Shown here: positions 52,084 to 62,022 of the stretch, one piece after another
Position numbering within the stretch: the first letter of the stretch is position 1
How the letters are laid out: each line of letters opens with the position of its first letter
Assembly: GCA_016207515.1 (NCBI GenBank)
Contig: JACQPN010000012.1
Span: 95,759 to 159,758, forward strand
Origin: Euryarchaeota archaeon
GTDB taxonomy: Archaea; Thermoplasmatota; SW-10-69-26; JACQPN01
Reading direction: 5' to 3'
DNA: 64,000 bases
Made by a program: the position numbers and the translations under genes
Notes under the pieces: generated by a model
Told to the model about the DNA's origin: nothing
The model's input: only the letters and a program-made list of their open reading frames with translations
The model's database searches: none

Positions 52084-52934
52084 CAACGGGCGCCGCCGTC
52101 TTCGGCCGCCGCTCCCGCCTTGTCCTTTCCGTTCCCGCCAAGCGCGTGGGCGATTATCCCGATGGGGTCGTAATACCGGTCCGCGACGCGCTCCTTCATC
52201 GGGATGATGCCGTTGTCCGTGATCTTGATGTGTTCCGGGCAGACGTCGGTACAGCACTTCGTGATGTTGCAAAACCCGATCCCCGCTTCCTTCTTCGTGA
52301 GGGGCACGCGGTCGACGCCGTCCTTAGGATGCATCTCGAGTCCGGCGATGCGGATCATGAACCGCGGACCGTAGAAGCCGCCTTCAAGGGACGGGTCCGT
52401 CGCCTTTTCGGCGTCGCGAAGCACATGGCAGACGTCCTGGCAGAGGAAGCATTCGATGCATTTTCGGAACTCCTGCACGCGGTCGATGTCGCGTTGCTGC
52501 ATGTTGAACTCGCCCTTGAGGCGTTCGGCAGGCGTCAGGGCCTTCGGCGTGAGAGGCGGGATCCGCTTGTTCACCCGGTAATTCCAGGAGACGTCGGTGA
52601 CGAGGTCCTTGATCCCCGGAAAGGACTTGATGGGGGCGACCGTGATGGGCGCGTCAGTGGGGAGCGAATCGAGCCGCGTCATGCACATGAGGCGAGGCAC
52701 ACCGTTAACCTCGGCGCTACAGGAGCCGCATTTGCCGGCTTTGCAGTTCCACCTGACGGCGAGGTCGTTGGCCTGGCTTGCCTGGACGCGGTGGACGGCG
52801 TCGAGGACGACCATGCCGACCTCGCGCTTTATCTCGTAGTCGACGTAGAATCCTTTTCCGCCTTGCCCACGCCAGATCTGGAGCCGGACGGTCGGTGGCC
52901 CGGCGCTCGAATCACCCACTTTCGCAGTGCTCAC
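52083..52934 (-). CDS. sdhB: Succinate dehydrogenase iron-sulfur subunit
   Basis: 283 residues. A plant-type [2Fe-2S] set CKAGKCGSC with the later cysteine RLMC; [4Fe-4S] ligands in CIECFLCQDVC; the third cluster region CCTDVCP. It passes electrons from the flavoprotein toward the membrane. The C-terminus is extended by about 40 residues (KERVADRYYDPIGIIAHAL). It overlaps sdhA by 4 bp and the HD gene by 1 bp. Confidence 0.93.
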   Translation of the reverse strand: MSTAKVGDSSAGPPTVRLQIWRGQGGKGFYVDYEIKREVGMVVLDAVHRVQASQANDLAVRWNCKAGKCGSCSAEVNGVPRLMCMTRLDSLPTDAPITVAPIKSFPGIKDLVTDVSWNYRVNKRIPPLTPKALTPAERLKGEFNMQQRDIDRVQEFRKCIECFLCQDVCHVLRDAEKATDPSLEGGFYGPRFMIRIAGLEMHPKDGVDRVPLTKKEAGIGFCNITKCCTDVCPEHIKITDNGIIPMKERVADRYYDPIGIIAHALGGNGKDKAGAAAEDGGAR

Positions 52935-54766
52935 GGGGCGCCACCCGCCTGCGTGGATACGTCTTCAAGCTTCGAAGTGATTATCCGCTTGGCCTCCTCG
53001 CTCCAACGGGGAAGCGGTTCGAGGACCGTGGTCATTCTATCCCCGGTCTTCCTCGAGACGACGTTCACCGTTGCCCATTTGGATTCGTCCGTCTTCGGGA
53101 AGTCGTCTCGCGTGTGGGCGCCGCGGCTCTCCTCTCGTGCCAAGGCGCTGCGCGTTATCGCCTCCGCCATGACCAGCATGTGACCGATGTCGAGGCTTGC
53201 ATGCCAGCCCGTGTTGTATTGACGGTTCCCGAAGGCGCCGGCGTTGCGGGCCCGGGATTTCAGCTCCTCGATCTTCTCAAGGGCCGTCTTGAGCTCGTCG
53301 GCCGTCCGGATCATGCCCACGTACTCGTGCATGGTCTCGCGCAGGCTCTCCTGGATCGTGAACGGGTTCTCGCCCTTCGGCCGCTCGAACGGGTCGAGCG
53401 CCTCGGCGACGGCCGCCTCCGCGAGCGGAGCCGGGGGCTTCGTCGCCGGATGCTCCTTGGCCCACCGGGCGGCGTACTCGCCGGCACGTTTTCCGAAGAC
53501 GAGGAGGTCGGAGAGGCTGTTTCCCCCCAGGCGGTTCGCGCCGTGAAGGCCAGCCGCGCATTCGCCCGCCGCAAAGAGCCCGGGCACCGTAGTCATCGCG
53601 CTCTCGGCGTCCACACGGATGCCGCCCATGTGGTAGTGCATCGTGGGCCCCACCTCCATCGGTTCTTTCGTGATGTCGACGCCTGCGAGCTCCATGAACT
53701 GATGGTACATCGAGGGGAGTTTCCGCTTCACGTATTCGGGGTCCCGCCAACTGATGTCCAGAAAGGCGCCGCCGCGTGGCGAGCCACGACCGGCCTTGAC
53801 CTCCGCGCGGATGGCCCTTGCCACCTCGTCGCGTGTCAGGAGTTCCGGAGGACGCCGGGCGGTCTTGTCGCCTTCAAGCCACCGTTTCGCCTCCTCTTCC
53901 GTGTCGGCGGTCTCTTTGGCGAATAGCGGTGAGATGTACTTGAACATGAAACGTTCGCCCTTGTTGTTTCGAAGCACCCCGCCTTCGCCCCGCACCCCTT
54001 CCGTCACGAGAATCCCGGCAACACTCGGGGGCCAGATCATCCCCGTGGGGTGGAACTGGATGAACTCCATGTCCATGAGGTCGGCTCCGGCCTCGTAGGC
54101 GAGGGCCTGGCCGTCGCCCGTGTATTCCCACGAGTTGGAGTTGATCTTGTAGGTCCTGCCGACACCGCCCGTCGCAAGCACGATCGCCTTCGTGTTGAAA
54201 AGGTGGAACCGGCCGGTCTCGCGCTCGTAGGCGAGACAAGCCGAGATCCGGTCGTCGCCCTTGAACAGCTTGACGACCGTGTATTCCATGAATACGTCTA
54301 TCCCGCTGTGGACCCCCTTGTCCTGGAGCGTCCGGATGATCTCCAATCCCGTGCGATCGCCCACGTGGGCAAGCCGCGGGTAGGCGTGGCCGCCGAAGTT
54401 GCGCTGGTTTATCCAACCGTCCTTCGAGCGGTCGAACACCGCGCCCCATCGTTCGAGTTCGCGGATCCGCTCCGGCGCTTCCTTCGCGTGGAGTTCCGCC
54501 ATCTTCCAATTGTTGAGGAACTTCCCGCCACGGCACGTGTCCCTGAAGTGCACCATCCAATTGTCACGCGAATCGACGTTGGCAAGGGCCGCCGCGGCAC
54601 CACCCTCGGCCATCACGGTATGCGCTTTCCCAAGGAGCGACTTGCAGATGATTGCCGTCTTCGCGCCCCGCGCCGACGCCTCGATCGCGGTGCGTAACCC
54701 AGCGCCTCCCGCTCCGACGACCACGACGTCGTAATCGTGAGGATTGAAGGAGCTCAAAGGCGGCAC
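52931..54766 (-). CDS. sdhA: Succinate dehydrogenase flavoprotein subunit
   Basis: 611 residues. FAD dinucleotide-binding VVVGAGGAGLRTAIEA near the N-terminus. HTVMAEGGAAAALAN carries the histidine normally covalently bound to FAD. EFIQFHPTG and the catalytic Arg region HMGGIRVD (THIS-type MGG) are present. It oxidises succinate to fumarate. It is the first soluble-subunit gene after the membrane anchor. Confidence 0.95.
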   Translation of the reverse strand: MPPLSSFNPHDYDVVVVGAGGAGLRTAIEASARGAKTAIICKSLLGKAHTVMAEGGAAAALANVDSRDNWMVHFRDTCRGGKFLNNWKMAELHAKEAPERIRELERWGAVFDRSKDGWINQRNFGGHAYPRLAHVGDRTGLEIIRTLQDKGVHSGIDVFMEYTVVKLFKGDDRISACLAYERETGRFHLFNTKAIVLATGGVGRTYKINSNSWEYTGDGQALAYEAGADLMDMEFIQFHPTGMIWPPSVAGILVTEGVRGEGGVLRNNKGERFMFKYISPLFAKETADTEEEAKRWLEGDKTARRPPELLTRDEVARAIRAEVKAGRGSPRGGAFLDISWRDPEYVKRKLPSMYHQFMELAGVDITKEPMEVGPTMHYHMGGIRVDAESAMTTVPGLFAAGECAAGLHGANRLGGNSLSDLLVFGKRAGEYAARWAKEHPATKPPAPLAEAAVAEALDPFERPKGENPFTIQESLRETMHEYVGMIRTADELKTALEKIEELKSRARNAGAFGNRQYNTGWHASLDIGHMLVMAEAITRSALAREESRGAHTRDDFPKTDESKWATVNVVSRKTGDRMTTVLEPLPRWSEEAKRIITSKLEDVSTQAGGAP

Positions 54767-54833
54767 CTCGATTCGTCAAACGCGCCCGCATGGTCCATGG
54801 GTGTGGGGCCCGCCCGTGTTTCGCCGATGCGCA

Positions 54834-55634
54834 TCATGCCGGCACCCCGAAGACGGTGGTGACGCCGCTCGAGGCGACGTAGCGGATGTAGAGGTCGGTG
54901 AAGGCGACCCACAGGAGTGAAACCCACGCCCATGCCATGTGCCGGCCGTTGAGGACCGTCACTTTCGACCAGAGACCGTAACGTATCGAGGACGCGGCGT
55001 CGCACGAATAGCAATCCAGTCTTCCCCCGACGAGGTGCCTGAAAGAGTGGCAACCCAGGGTGTAGCCGGAGAGGAGGACGGCGTTTCCTAGCATTATCGC
55101 GGAGCCGAGTCCGAAGTACATGCCATTTGGCGTGAAGATGGATTTGATCGCGTCCTCCCAGTTGAAGACGAGGACGATGAGCGCCAAGTAGAGGAAATAA
55201 CGGTGGAGGTTCTGGAAACTGAGGAGCCGGCGCTCGCCACGGTAGCCTTTTCCGGTCGTCCCCTCGACGGCACAACCTGGAGGTTGTCCGGCGAAGCCGC
55301 GGTAGTACGAGCGCCTATAATAGTAGCATGTGAAACGGAATCCCGCGGGGATGGGAAGAAGCACCGCAGCTGGGTACGTGAGGAATTGACCGAAGATGGG
55401 GATCGCGACGAGGATCCCGGGCACTAGGAACGTGAGGTCGGGGTTCCCGAACGGGGTCGCGTAGTGGTAGAAGCCGTTGTCGGCCACGTAGAAGGCGTTT
55501 TCGAGTACCCGCAAAGTCGCGTAGACGACGAACCCGCCGAGGACCGTCACGATGAGCGCTGGTTCGAGCCACCAGGCGTCTCGCCGCATCGTCCGGTTTC
55601 CCCAAGCGCGCGTGCGTACCGCTTCGGCTGCCAT
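54834..55634 (-). CDS. Membrane anchor subunit of succinate dehydrogenase (Sdh1-like)
   Basis: 266 residues with five or six hydrophobic segments. CYYYRRSYYRGF, GQPPGCAV, RYFLYLAL and GCHSFRHLVGG contain conserved Cys/His, and LDCYSCD adds a CxxC. This single-protein anchor resembles the actinobacterial Sdh1-type subunit and not the SdhC/SdhD pair. It lies just upstream of sdhA on the same strand, so the order is anchor-A-B-HD. Haem or quinone ligation is inferred. Confidence 0.75.
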   Translation of the reverse strand: MAAEAVRTRAWGNRTMRRDAWWLEPALIVTVLGGFVVYATLRVLENAFYVADNGFYHYATPFGNPDLTFLVPGILVAIPIFGQFLTYPAAVLLPIPAGFRFTCYYYRRSYYRGFAGQPPGCAVEGTTGKGYRGERRLLSFQNLHRYFLYLALIVLVFNWEDAIKSIFTPNGMYFGLGSAIMLGNAVLLSGYTLGCHSFRHLVGGRLDCYSCDAASSIRYGLWSKVTVLNGRHMAWAWVSLLWVAFTDLYIRYVASSGVTTVFGVPA

Positions 55635-55849
55635 GGCGTCCAGCGTCGCGAAGCGAAGCGTGGGTCTTAAGGGTTATGTGGTGACCGTAAGGAGGCGAGG
55701 CGGCGTTGAAGAAGAACGGGCGCGCCTTGTCACCGGGAATCGGGCGACCGGTCCAAGGCGATCAGGCCATTCATTTGAGAACGCGCGGCGACCAAACCGA
55801 TTTAAGGAACAGGCGCAATCGCTTCATCCAAGAGGAACCCGGCCTGCAG

Positions 55850-56803
55850 ATGTCCACCAACGTGAACTTCCTTACCGACTCGCCTCCTCCAGCGCCAAGG
55901 CGCAAGCCCGACTGGTTGAAGATCCGGCCCCCCGCCGGCGAAAGCTACTCAAGGCTCAAGGAGTCGCTACGCGCGTTGGACCTGCACACGGTCTGCGAGG
56001 AGGCCCACTGCCCCAATGTGTCGGAGTGCTGGGGCGGCGGCACCGCGACCATAATGATCATGGGCGACGAGTGCACGCGTGGGTGCCGTTTCTGCGCCGT
56101 GAAGACCGCAGCCAACCCGCGACCGCTCGACGTCGACGAGCCCGAAAAAGTCGCCCACGCGATCGGACGAAGCAGGATGCTCGACTACGTGGTGCTCACG
56201 AGCGTCGACCGGGACGATCTCGCGGATCAAGGAGCGCCACATTTCGCCAAGACCATCGCGACCTTGAAGGCCAACTATCCGCACATCCTCGTCGAAGTGC
56301 TCATCCCGGACTTCCGCGGCGACGCCGCGTGCGTGCGTACCGTCGTCGACTCCCGACCTGACGTCGTGGCCCACAACGTCGAGACGGTGCGCCGGCTCAC
56401 ACCGAAAGTGCGCGATAGGCGGGCGACATACGACCAGTCACTCCAAGTGCTTCGGGCGATCAAGGCAATCGATCCGACGCGGTTCACCAAGACGTCGATC
56501 ATGCTAGGCCTTGGCGAACAGGACGACGAGATCCGTGAGACGCTTCGCGACCTGCGGGCCCACGGCGTCGACATCGTGACCTTCGGCCAATACCTGCAGC
56601 CGTCCTCGTGGCACCTTCCGGTCGCAGAATACGTGTCGCCCGCGAAGTTCGACCAGTGGGCGAAGGAGGCCAAGGAACTTGGTTTCCTCTACATCGCTAG
56701 CGGTCCCCTCGTGAGGTCCTCTTACCGCGCCGGCGAGCTTTTCATGAAAGGGCTTATAGAGTCTCGAAGGATTCCGGAAAGCTCCATGGAGGAAACCGCA
56801 TGA
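55850..56803 (+). CDS. lipA: Lipoyl synthase
   Basis: 317 residues from the ATG at 55850. Radical SAM cysteines are C75, C79 and C82 (CTRGCRFC). The auxiliary cluster C49, C54 and C60 ([12 protein letters not shown]) and the terminal RSSYRAGE serine motif are present, so the enzyme is complete. It inserts two sulfurs into octanoyl groups on GcvH and E2. The stop overlaps the E1-alpha start by 4 bp, linking lipoylation with the complex that needs it. Confidence 0.95.
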   Translation: MSTNVNFLTDSPPPAPRRKPDWLKIRPPAGESYSRLKESLRALDLHTVCEEAHCPNVSECWGGGTATIMIMGDECTRGCRFCAVKTAANPRPLDVDEPEKVAHAIGRSRMLDYVVLTSVDRDDLADQGAPHFAKTIATLKANYPHILVEVLIPDFRGDAACVRTVVDSRPDVVAHNVETVRRLTPKVRDRRATYDQSLQVLRAIKAIDPTRFTKTSIMLGLGEQDDEIRETLRDLRAHGVDIVTFGQYLQPSSWHLPVAEYVSPAKFDQWAKEAKELGFLYIASGPLVRSSYRAGELFMKGLIESRRIPESSMEETA

Positions 56804-57879
56804 CCCCGCAGATGGTCCGACTCATGGAAAGCGGACGGAAGGCGACCAATGAACTCGATCTCTCCGATTCCGACCTCAAAGCGCTCTTCGAGTACATGCT
56901 GCTCACGCGCGCCATCGATTCGCGTCTCATCAACCTCCAACGCCAGGGCCGCATCGGCTTCTACCTCGCCTCCACGGGACAGGAGGCTACGTCGGTGGGC
57001 GCCGGCTACGCACTCGAGTCGCCGGATTGGATCTTCCCCCACTACCGCGACCCCGGGACGGCCTTGGTCCGCGGCGTCACGGTGCGCGAGATGGTGAACC
57101 AATGTTACGGCAACAGCCTCGACAACGTGAAAGGCCGCCAGATGCCCGTCCACTACTCGTGGAAGGACAAGAACATGGTCTCCATCTCGTCGCCGCTTGC
57201 CACCCAGATAATCCAAGCGCAGGGCGCCGCCCACGCGGTGAAGATCAAGGGCGACAAGGTGGTCGTCCTCACGACGTTCGGCGACGGGTCCACTTCTGAA
57301 GGCGACTTCCACATCGCCGCCAACATGGCGGGCGTGTACAGGACGCCGCTCGTCATGTTGTGCGAGAACAACCAATGGGCGATCTCGGTGCCGCTCAAGT
57401 ACCAGACCGCGTCCGAATCCTTTGCGATAAAAGCGGTCGCCTACGGCATACCCGGCGTGAAAGTCGACGGGAACGACGTGCTCGCCGTCTACAAGGTCGT
57501 GAAGGAGGCCGTCGACCGCGCCCGCCGCGGCGAGGGGCCGACCCTCATCGAGGCCTATACTTTCAGGATGAGTTCACACTCCACAAGCGACGACAACACG
57601 CGTTACACGCCGCCAGCGCTCTTCGAGGAGTGGAAGAAGAAGGATCCGATCGACCGTTACAGGAAGTTCCTCCAAGACGTCGGCCTTTGGAACGAGGCGT
57701 GGGAGAAGGAGCACGTCGATGAGGCGCAACGGCTCGTGGACGAGGCGATAAAAGAGGCCGAGGCGGCCGGACCGCCGCCCACGGAATCCATCTTCGACGA
57801 CGTCTACGAGACGAGACCCCCGAACCTCCAAGAACAGTGTCGAGAGTACATGGGTTTCCTCAACGAACGAGGTCAATGA
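56800..57879 (+). CDS. 2-oxoacid dehydrogenase E1 component, alpha subunit
   Basis: 359 residues. ThDP-binding [36 protein letters not shown] (split over several motifs), with the GDG and NN ends 30 residues apart as in E1-alpha. The phosphorylation-loop region [11 protein letters not shown] (here FRMSSHS) is typical. Substrate is pyruvate or branched-chain 2-oxoacids. First gene of the E1a-E1b-E2 set; overlaps lipA by 4 bp. Confidence 0.92.
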   Translation: MTPQMVRLMESGRKATNELDLSDSDLKALFEYMLLTRAIDSRLINLQRQGRIGFYLASTGQEATSVGAGYALESPDWIFPHYRDPGTALVRGVTVREMVNQCYGNSLDNVKGRQMPVHYSWKDKNMVSISSPLATQIIQAQGAAHAVKIKGDKVVVLTTFGDGSTSEGDFHIAANMAGVYRTPLVMLCENNQWAISVPLKYQTASESFAIKAVAYGIPGVKVDGNDVLAVYKVVKEAVDRARRGEGPTLIEAYTFRMSSHSTSDDNTRYTPPALFEEWKKKDPIDRYRKFLQDVGLWNEAWEKEHVDEAQRLVDEAIKEAEAAGPPPTESIFDDVYETRPPNLQEQCREYMGFLNERGQ

Positions 57880-57880
57880 C

Positions 57881-58855
57881 ATGCCAGAAATGACGCTCAT
57901 CCAGGCAGTGACGCACACGCTCGACCACGCCCTCGGCACGGACGAAAGCGTCGTGGTCTTCGGCGAGGACGTCGGAAAAAACGGCGGCGTCTTCCGGGCG
58001 ACTGACGGGTTGCAGGCGAAGTACGGCGAGAAGCGCGTGTTCGACACGCCGTTGAACGAGAGCGGTATCATCGGGACCGCGGTCGGGATGGCGCTTTACG
58101 GGCTTCGGCCGATCCCCGAGATCCAGTTCGCGGACTTCATCTACCCGGCCTTCGACCAGATTGTGAACGAGGCCGCGAAATTGCGCTACAGGAGCGGTGG
58201 CCAGTACACGGTCCCGATGGTGATCCGCACGCCCTACGGCGGTGGGATCAAGGGCGGCCATTACCACTCCCAGTCCAACGAAGCCTACTTCACGCACACG
58301 CCGGGATTGAAGGTCGTCATCCCATCGAACCCTGCCGACACGAAGGGGCTTCTCCTTTCAAGTATCCGCGACCCCGACCCGGTCCTCTTCATGGAGCCGA
58401 AGAAGATCTACAGGGCGATCAAGGGCGACGTCCCCGCAGGCGATCACACGGTGCCGCTTGGCGAGGCGAAGGTCGTCCGTCCCGGAAACGACGTGACGCT
58501 CATCGGTTGGGGCGCGATGCTGCACACCTGCCTGGCCGCCGCGGAGACCGCGGCGAAGGACAACGTCTCATGCGAGGTGATCGACGTGCGCACGCTCGTC
58601 CCGCTCGATGAGGAGACGATACTCAAGTCCGTGAAAAAGACGGGGCGCGTCGTCATCGTCTACGAAGCGCCCCGCACCGGCGGATTCGGCGGGGAGCTAA
58701 GCGCGATAATCGCGGAGAAAGCGCTCGAATACCTCGAAGCGCCCGTCTATCGCGTCACCGGCTTTGACACGCCGTTCCCGTATTCGCTTGAGAACCTCTA
58801 CATGCCGGACGCGAACAGGATATTGGCCGCAATCGAGAAATCGGTGAACTTCTAA
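57881..58855 (+). CDS. 2-oxoacid dehydrogenase E1 component, beta subunit
   Basis: 324 residues. Transketolase-like pyrimidine and C-terminal domains: EDVGKNGGVFRAT, RVFDTPLNESGIIGTAVGMA, QFADFIYPAFDQIVNEAAKLRYRSGGQY. It forms the alpha2-beta2 E1 with the preceding gene, which ends one base before its start. No E3 (dihydrolipoyl dehydrogenase) is in the window. Confidence 0.93.
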   Translation: MPEMTLIQAVTHTLDHALGTDESVVVFGEDVGKNGGVFRATDGLQAKYGEKRVFDTPLNESGIIGTAVGMALYGLRPIPEIQFADFIYPAFDQIVNEAAKLRYRSGGQYTVPMVIRTPYGGGIKGGHYHSQSNEAYFTHTPGLKVVIPSNPADTKGLLLSSIRDPDPVLFMEPKKIYRAIKGDVPAGDHTVPLGEAKVVRPGNDVTLIGWGAMLHTCLAAAETAAKDNVSCEVIDVRTLVPLDEETILKSVKKTGRVVIVYEAPRTGGFGGELSAIIAEKALEYLEAPVYRVTGFDTPFPYSLENLYMPDANRILAAIEKSVNF

Positions 58856-58867
58856 GGAGAAAAAAGC

Positions 58868-60319
58868 GTGGTCTTCGAGTTCAAGCTTCCTGACGTCGGC
58901 GAAGGCATCCACGAAGGCGAGATAGTCAACTGGCTCGTCAAGGAAGGCGACGCCGTGAAGGAGAACCAGCCGATCCTCAACGTCATGACGGACAAGGCTA
59001 CCGTCGAGATCACGTCGCCTAGGACTGGGCGCATCGCGAAGATACTCGCGGCCGAAGGAAAGGTCGTGAAAGTGGGCGACGTGATGGTGACGATAGAGGA
59101 AGGAGCAGGACCGGCATCGACCAGCCAAAGCCCTTCGGGGACCCCCGCCCCCGCAGGCGGGGCAGCAGCCCCGCCGAGGCCCGGCGGAACCGCAGGTTCC
59201 GCGAGAGACCTAGCCCCCCCCGCCGCCCGACAAGCCCCGACCGGGACCCGCCCGGAAACACCCGCGAGCGCAGCTCACGCCTCAGCTGGTGTCGCCAAGG
59301 AAGAGAAGACCCTCTTCGAACTCCCTAAGGACATCCCGCTCGGCACCCGAAGGATCCAGCGTGGAAGCGCAACTAGCGCAACCGCCGCCATGGAGACGCC
59401 CGCGCGGGCCAAGACCCTTGCAACCCCCTCAACGCGCAGGATGGCACGCGAGATGGGCATCGACATCAACAAAGTCCCCGCGAGCGGGCCGGCGGGGCGC
59501 GTCACGAAAGACGACCTCAAGGGCCTTGGCTCTGGCACCACTGCGACGCGGGAGACCCTCCCGGCGGCGAGCACCATCGCCTCGCGGCAAACGGCGGTCG
59601 CCCTGCCAAGGCGCGAGATGGAAGAGCGCGTCCCGCTACGAGGCCTCAGGAAGAAGATCGCCGAGCAGATGGTGCGCTCCAAGCACACTGCGACCCACTT
59701 CACGTACGTGGAGGAGGTCGACGTGACGCAACTCATGCACCTTCGAGACGCCGCCAAACACTCGGCGGAGAAGGCCGGGATAAAGATCACGTACCTTCCT
59801 TTCATCATCAAGGCCACGGTTTCCGCGTTGAAGCAGTTCCCGATCGTGAATTCAAGCCTCGACGACTCGACGGGTGAAGTCGTTTACAAGAAGTACTACA
59901 ACGTCGGTGTGGCACTTGACACCCCGGACGGCCTCATGGTGCCCGTGGTCAAGGATGCGGGGTCGAAGACGATCTTCCAGATCGCCGCCGACATCGAACG
60001 CCTCGCGGAGGCCGGAAGGAACAGGAAGATCGCCCTCGAGGACCTGAAGGACGGCACGTTCACGATAACGAGCCTGGGAAAAAGCGGCGGAATACTCGCC
60101 ACCCCGATAATCAACTGGCCGGAGGTCGCCATCATGGGTGTCCACAAGATCAAAGAGACACCGGTCGTCAACAACGGCAAGATCGAGATCGGCCACTTGA
60201 TGAACCTGAGTTTCTCGTTCGACCACAGGGTCGTGGATGGGGCAGTTGGGGCGCAGTTTGCGCAGGCACTCATCAGGTACCTTGAGGATCCGAAGTTGCT
60301 GTTGCTGGACATGATGTAG
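58868..60319 (+). CDS. 2-oxoacid dehydrogenase E2 component (dihydrolipoyl acyltransferase)
   Basis: 483 residues, starting at GTG. Lipoyl domain 1-80 with lysine K43 in TDKATVEI. A Pro/Ala/Gly-rich swinging linker (about 82-160), a peripheral subunit-binding domain (about 180-215, ATPSTRRMAREMGIDINKV) and the catalytic domain to the end follow, with the active-site H453 and D457 in DHRVVDG. There is one lipoyl domain only. It is the core of the complex and a substrate of LipA. Confidence 0.94.
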   Translation: MVFEFKLPDVGEGIHEGEIVNWLVKEGDAVKENQPILNVMTDKATVEITSPRTGRIAKILAAEGKVVKVGDVMVTIEEGAGPASTSQSPSGTPAPAGGAAAPPRPGGTAGSARDLAPPAARQAPTGTRPETPASAAHASAGVAKEEKTLFELPKDIPLGTRRIQRGSATSATAAMETPARAKTLATPSTRRMAREMGIDINKVPASGPAGRVTKDDLKGLGSGTTATRETLPAASTIASRQTAVALPRREMEERVPLRGLRKKIAEQMVRSKHTATHFTYVEEVDVTQLMHLRDAAKHSAEKAGIKITYLPFIIKATVSALKQFPIVNSSLDDSTGEVVYKKYYNVGVALDTPDGLMVPVVKDAGSKTIFQIAADIERLAEAGRNRKIALEDLKDGTFTITSLGKSGGILATPIINWPEVAIMGVHKIKETPVVNNGKIEIGHLMNLSFSFDHRVVDGAVGAQFAQALIRYLEDPKLLLLDMM

Positions 60320-60380
60320 TGGGCCTGGAATCGCTGGTGTTTTGTGGGCATTGCATGCGGCGAAGGCACCATCGACGAAG

Positions 60381-60411
60381 TTTATATATATTACTTAAGT
60401 ATGATAAGTAA
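60381..60411 (+). promoter_or_regulatory. Promoter and inverted repeat of the NTase-type pair
   Basis: TTTATATATA (60381-60390) is a strong TATA box centred 28 bases before the GTG at 60414, so the mRNA is leaderless. TTACTT (60391-60396) and AAGTAA (60406-60411) form an inverted repeat over the start site. TACTTAAGTA (60392-60401) is itself palindromic. Confidence 0.6.
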
Positions 60412-60413
60412 AC

Positions 60414-60821
60414 GTGCCTACAAGCAAGAATTCGGACTTGGTCTGCGTCCCCGTGAAGATCAAGGCTCTCATGAAAACCATCAAAGGTCCCCTCACGTAC
60501 GGCGAGTTGATCTCAGCACTTCTTCGTGAAACCGACGTTGCCGCCTTTCAATCCCGGTTGAAAGAGGAGCTCGCGATGACCGCCGATCGCGCAACGATGC
60601 TACAGACTTCTCCTTCCGCCGAAGGCTCGGGCCCAAGACGAACGGCCTCGAAGCAACTGCTCATCGCCGAACTCGCCGGACGGGCTTGGACGACTTGGGT
60701 CGACGCGGGCCGCGTCACCAGATTAGGGCCTCGTCGCTACCGTTGGAACCTTCGGCCTTCAGTGATGAAAAGCGGGGTGACGATTGTCCGCCGACCCGGT
60801 CGCGGTCTCCCTTCTAGATAA
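60414..60821 (+). CDS. Small protein with VapB-like N-terminus (antitoxin candidate)
   Basis: 135 residues from GTG 60414. Residues 8-50 resemble the archaeal VapB/RHH pattern (VPVKIKALMKTIKGPLTYGELISALL). The C-terminal part is basic (WTTWVDAGRVTRLGPRRYRWNLRP). It overlaps the nucleotidyltransferase-like gene by 38 bp on the same strand. I infer an antitoxin or regulator; the family is not certain. Confidence 0.55.
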   Translation: MPTSKNSDLVCVPVKIKALMKTIKGPLTYGELISALLRETDVAAFQSRLKEELAMTADRATMLQTSPSAEGSGPRRTASKQLLIAELAGRAWTTWVDAGRVTRLGPRRYRWNLRPSVMKSGVTIVRRPGRGLPSR

Positions 60822-61473
60822 GGCCCGTCGATCGACAGACGATCTTGAGGCCAGACTCCTTCTAACGGCGGCCCTTCAACGCATCGCCGATTCGCTGGGA
60901 CTTCAACTCGTCGTCGTCGGCGGAACGGCGGTCGATTTCTACGCGGCAGGCGCGGCCGGCACAAGCGCAGGCTACCCGAAGAAGTGGCAGGCGAGCCGCG
61001 ACGTCGACCTCGTGGCCCTCTCGCTACGTGCGAGTTCCGCATCCGAAAACCAGTTGCGGCGACGCTTGGAGGCCGAACTCGGAATCGACCCCGAACCCTT
61101 CGCTCCAGATGACGACGGCCGCGTTTCCTATCGGCGAGGCCTTACCGTCCCAGACTTCCAGCACGGCGTCGAAATCGTTGCCAACGAGCTTCGCGGTGAC
61201 CCGAAGGCGGAACGCGTGTTCACGGTCGAGATCGAATCCCAACCCGTGGTCCTTCGCGGCCCGGAGGACGTACTGGTCGCCTATGCCGAAAGCGGGTGGG
61301 ACCTCTATGATGGACGCGATTGGGAGCGAGCGCTTGCCGTCTGGCGGACCATGGAGCAAGAAATGGACGTGGACTACCTCCGTCGTCGCGCCATCGACAG
61401 GAGGATGCCAGGTGTGCTCGAAGAGGTCATTGCCCAAAGGCCGCTTCCGGATAGACGAGAGCGACTCCGATAG
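60784..61473 (+). CDS. Nucleotidyltransferase-fold protein (AbiEii-like toxin candidate)
   Basis: 229 residues. VVVGGTAVDFYAAG is the GG-x-A start of the nucleotidyltransferase core and SRDVDLVALSL supplies the DxD pair. A later EDVLVAYAESGWDLYDGRDWERA helix is typical of the type IV toxin AbiEii-like group. Together with the preceding VapB-like gene it forms a probable toxin-antitoxin operon. Confidence 0.72.
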   Translation: MSADPVAVSLLDKARRSTDDLEARLLLTAALQRIADSLGLQLVVVGGTAVDFYAAGAAGTSAGYPKKWQASRDVDLVALSLRASSASENQLRRRLEAELGIDPEPFAPDDDGRVSYRRGLTVPDFQHGVEIVANELRGDPKAERVFTVEIESQPVVLRGPEDVLVAYAESGWDLYDGRDWERALAVWRTMEQEMDVDYLRRRAIDRRMPGVLEEVIAQRPLPDRRERLR

Positions 61474-61668
61474 CTTCGGCAAGCCCTGTCCCAGGCACCT
61501 TCTTGGGACTAACGCCGCTCTGCCAGTCGTTCCGTCCGCGGAACTGGTGGCGGGATCGGTCCCGCGGCGGCTAATGCCGTCGTGGGACTAGGCGTGGAAT
61601 CCGGGCTTCCGTGAGGCGGCCCGGGTTCTACTCGCCCACGGATGGACTTTCGGCGCTCGCCGCCACCC

Positions 61669-62022
61669 TCATACCAGGATTATCGGCCTCTTGGTCGCCC
61701 GCACTCGTTTTGCCTTGCCCTTGCGCTCAAGGATCACGAGTCCTAGCTCTTCAAGAAGCGTCATGTCGCGGCTCACGCGTCCCGTGTCGCGCCCCAGGCT
61801 CTTGGCGAGTGCCTTGACGCTGTCGAATCCATCGCGTTCGCGAAGCCGATTGAGCAGTCTCACGCGCTCCTTCGAGAAGGTCCGCGCCAGGAGGTCCGGG
61901 TCGAGGGGTATTGCGAGGAAGTCGTCGGGGTACTTGTCGGGATTCTTGATTACGTCACCTGTAAGGGCGAAGGCTCGTCGAAGGTTTCGATCAACTTGGC
62001 GACGCCGCGCTGCGGAAATCAT
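61669..62022 (-). CDS. Winged-helix regulator (antitoxin candidate, HVO_A0114-like)
   Basis: 117 residues. A DNA-binding region at about 50-110: KERVRLLNRLRERDGFDSVKALAKSLGRDTGRVSRDMTLLEELGLVILERKGKAKRVRATKR split over helices 1-3 and the wing. It overlaps the upstream gene by 4 bp on the same strand. HVO_A0114-type winged helices are common partners of small toxin-like proteins in archaea. Confidence 0.7.
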   Translation of the reverse strand: MISAARRRQVDRNLRRAFALTGDVIKNPDKYPDDFLAIPLDPDLLARTFSKERVRLLNRLRERDGFDSVKALAKSLGRDTGRVSRDMTLLEELGLVILERKGKAKRVRATKRPIILV

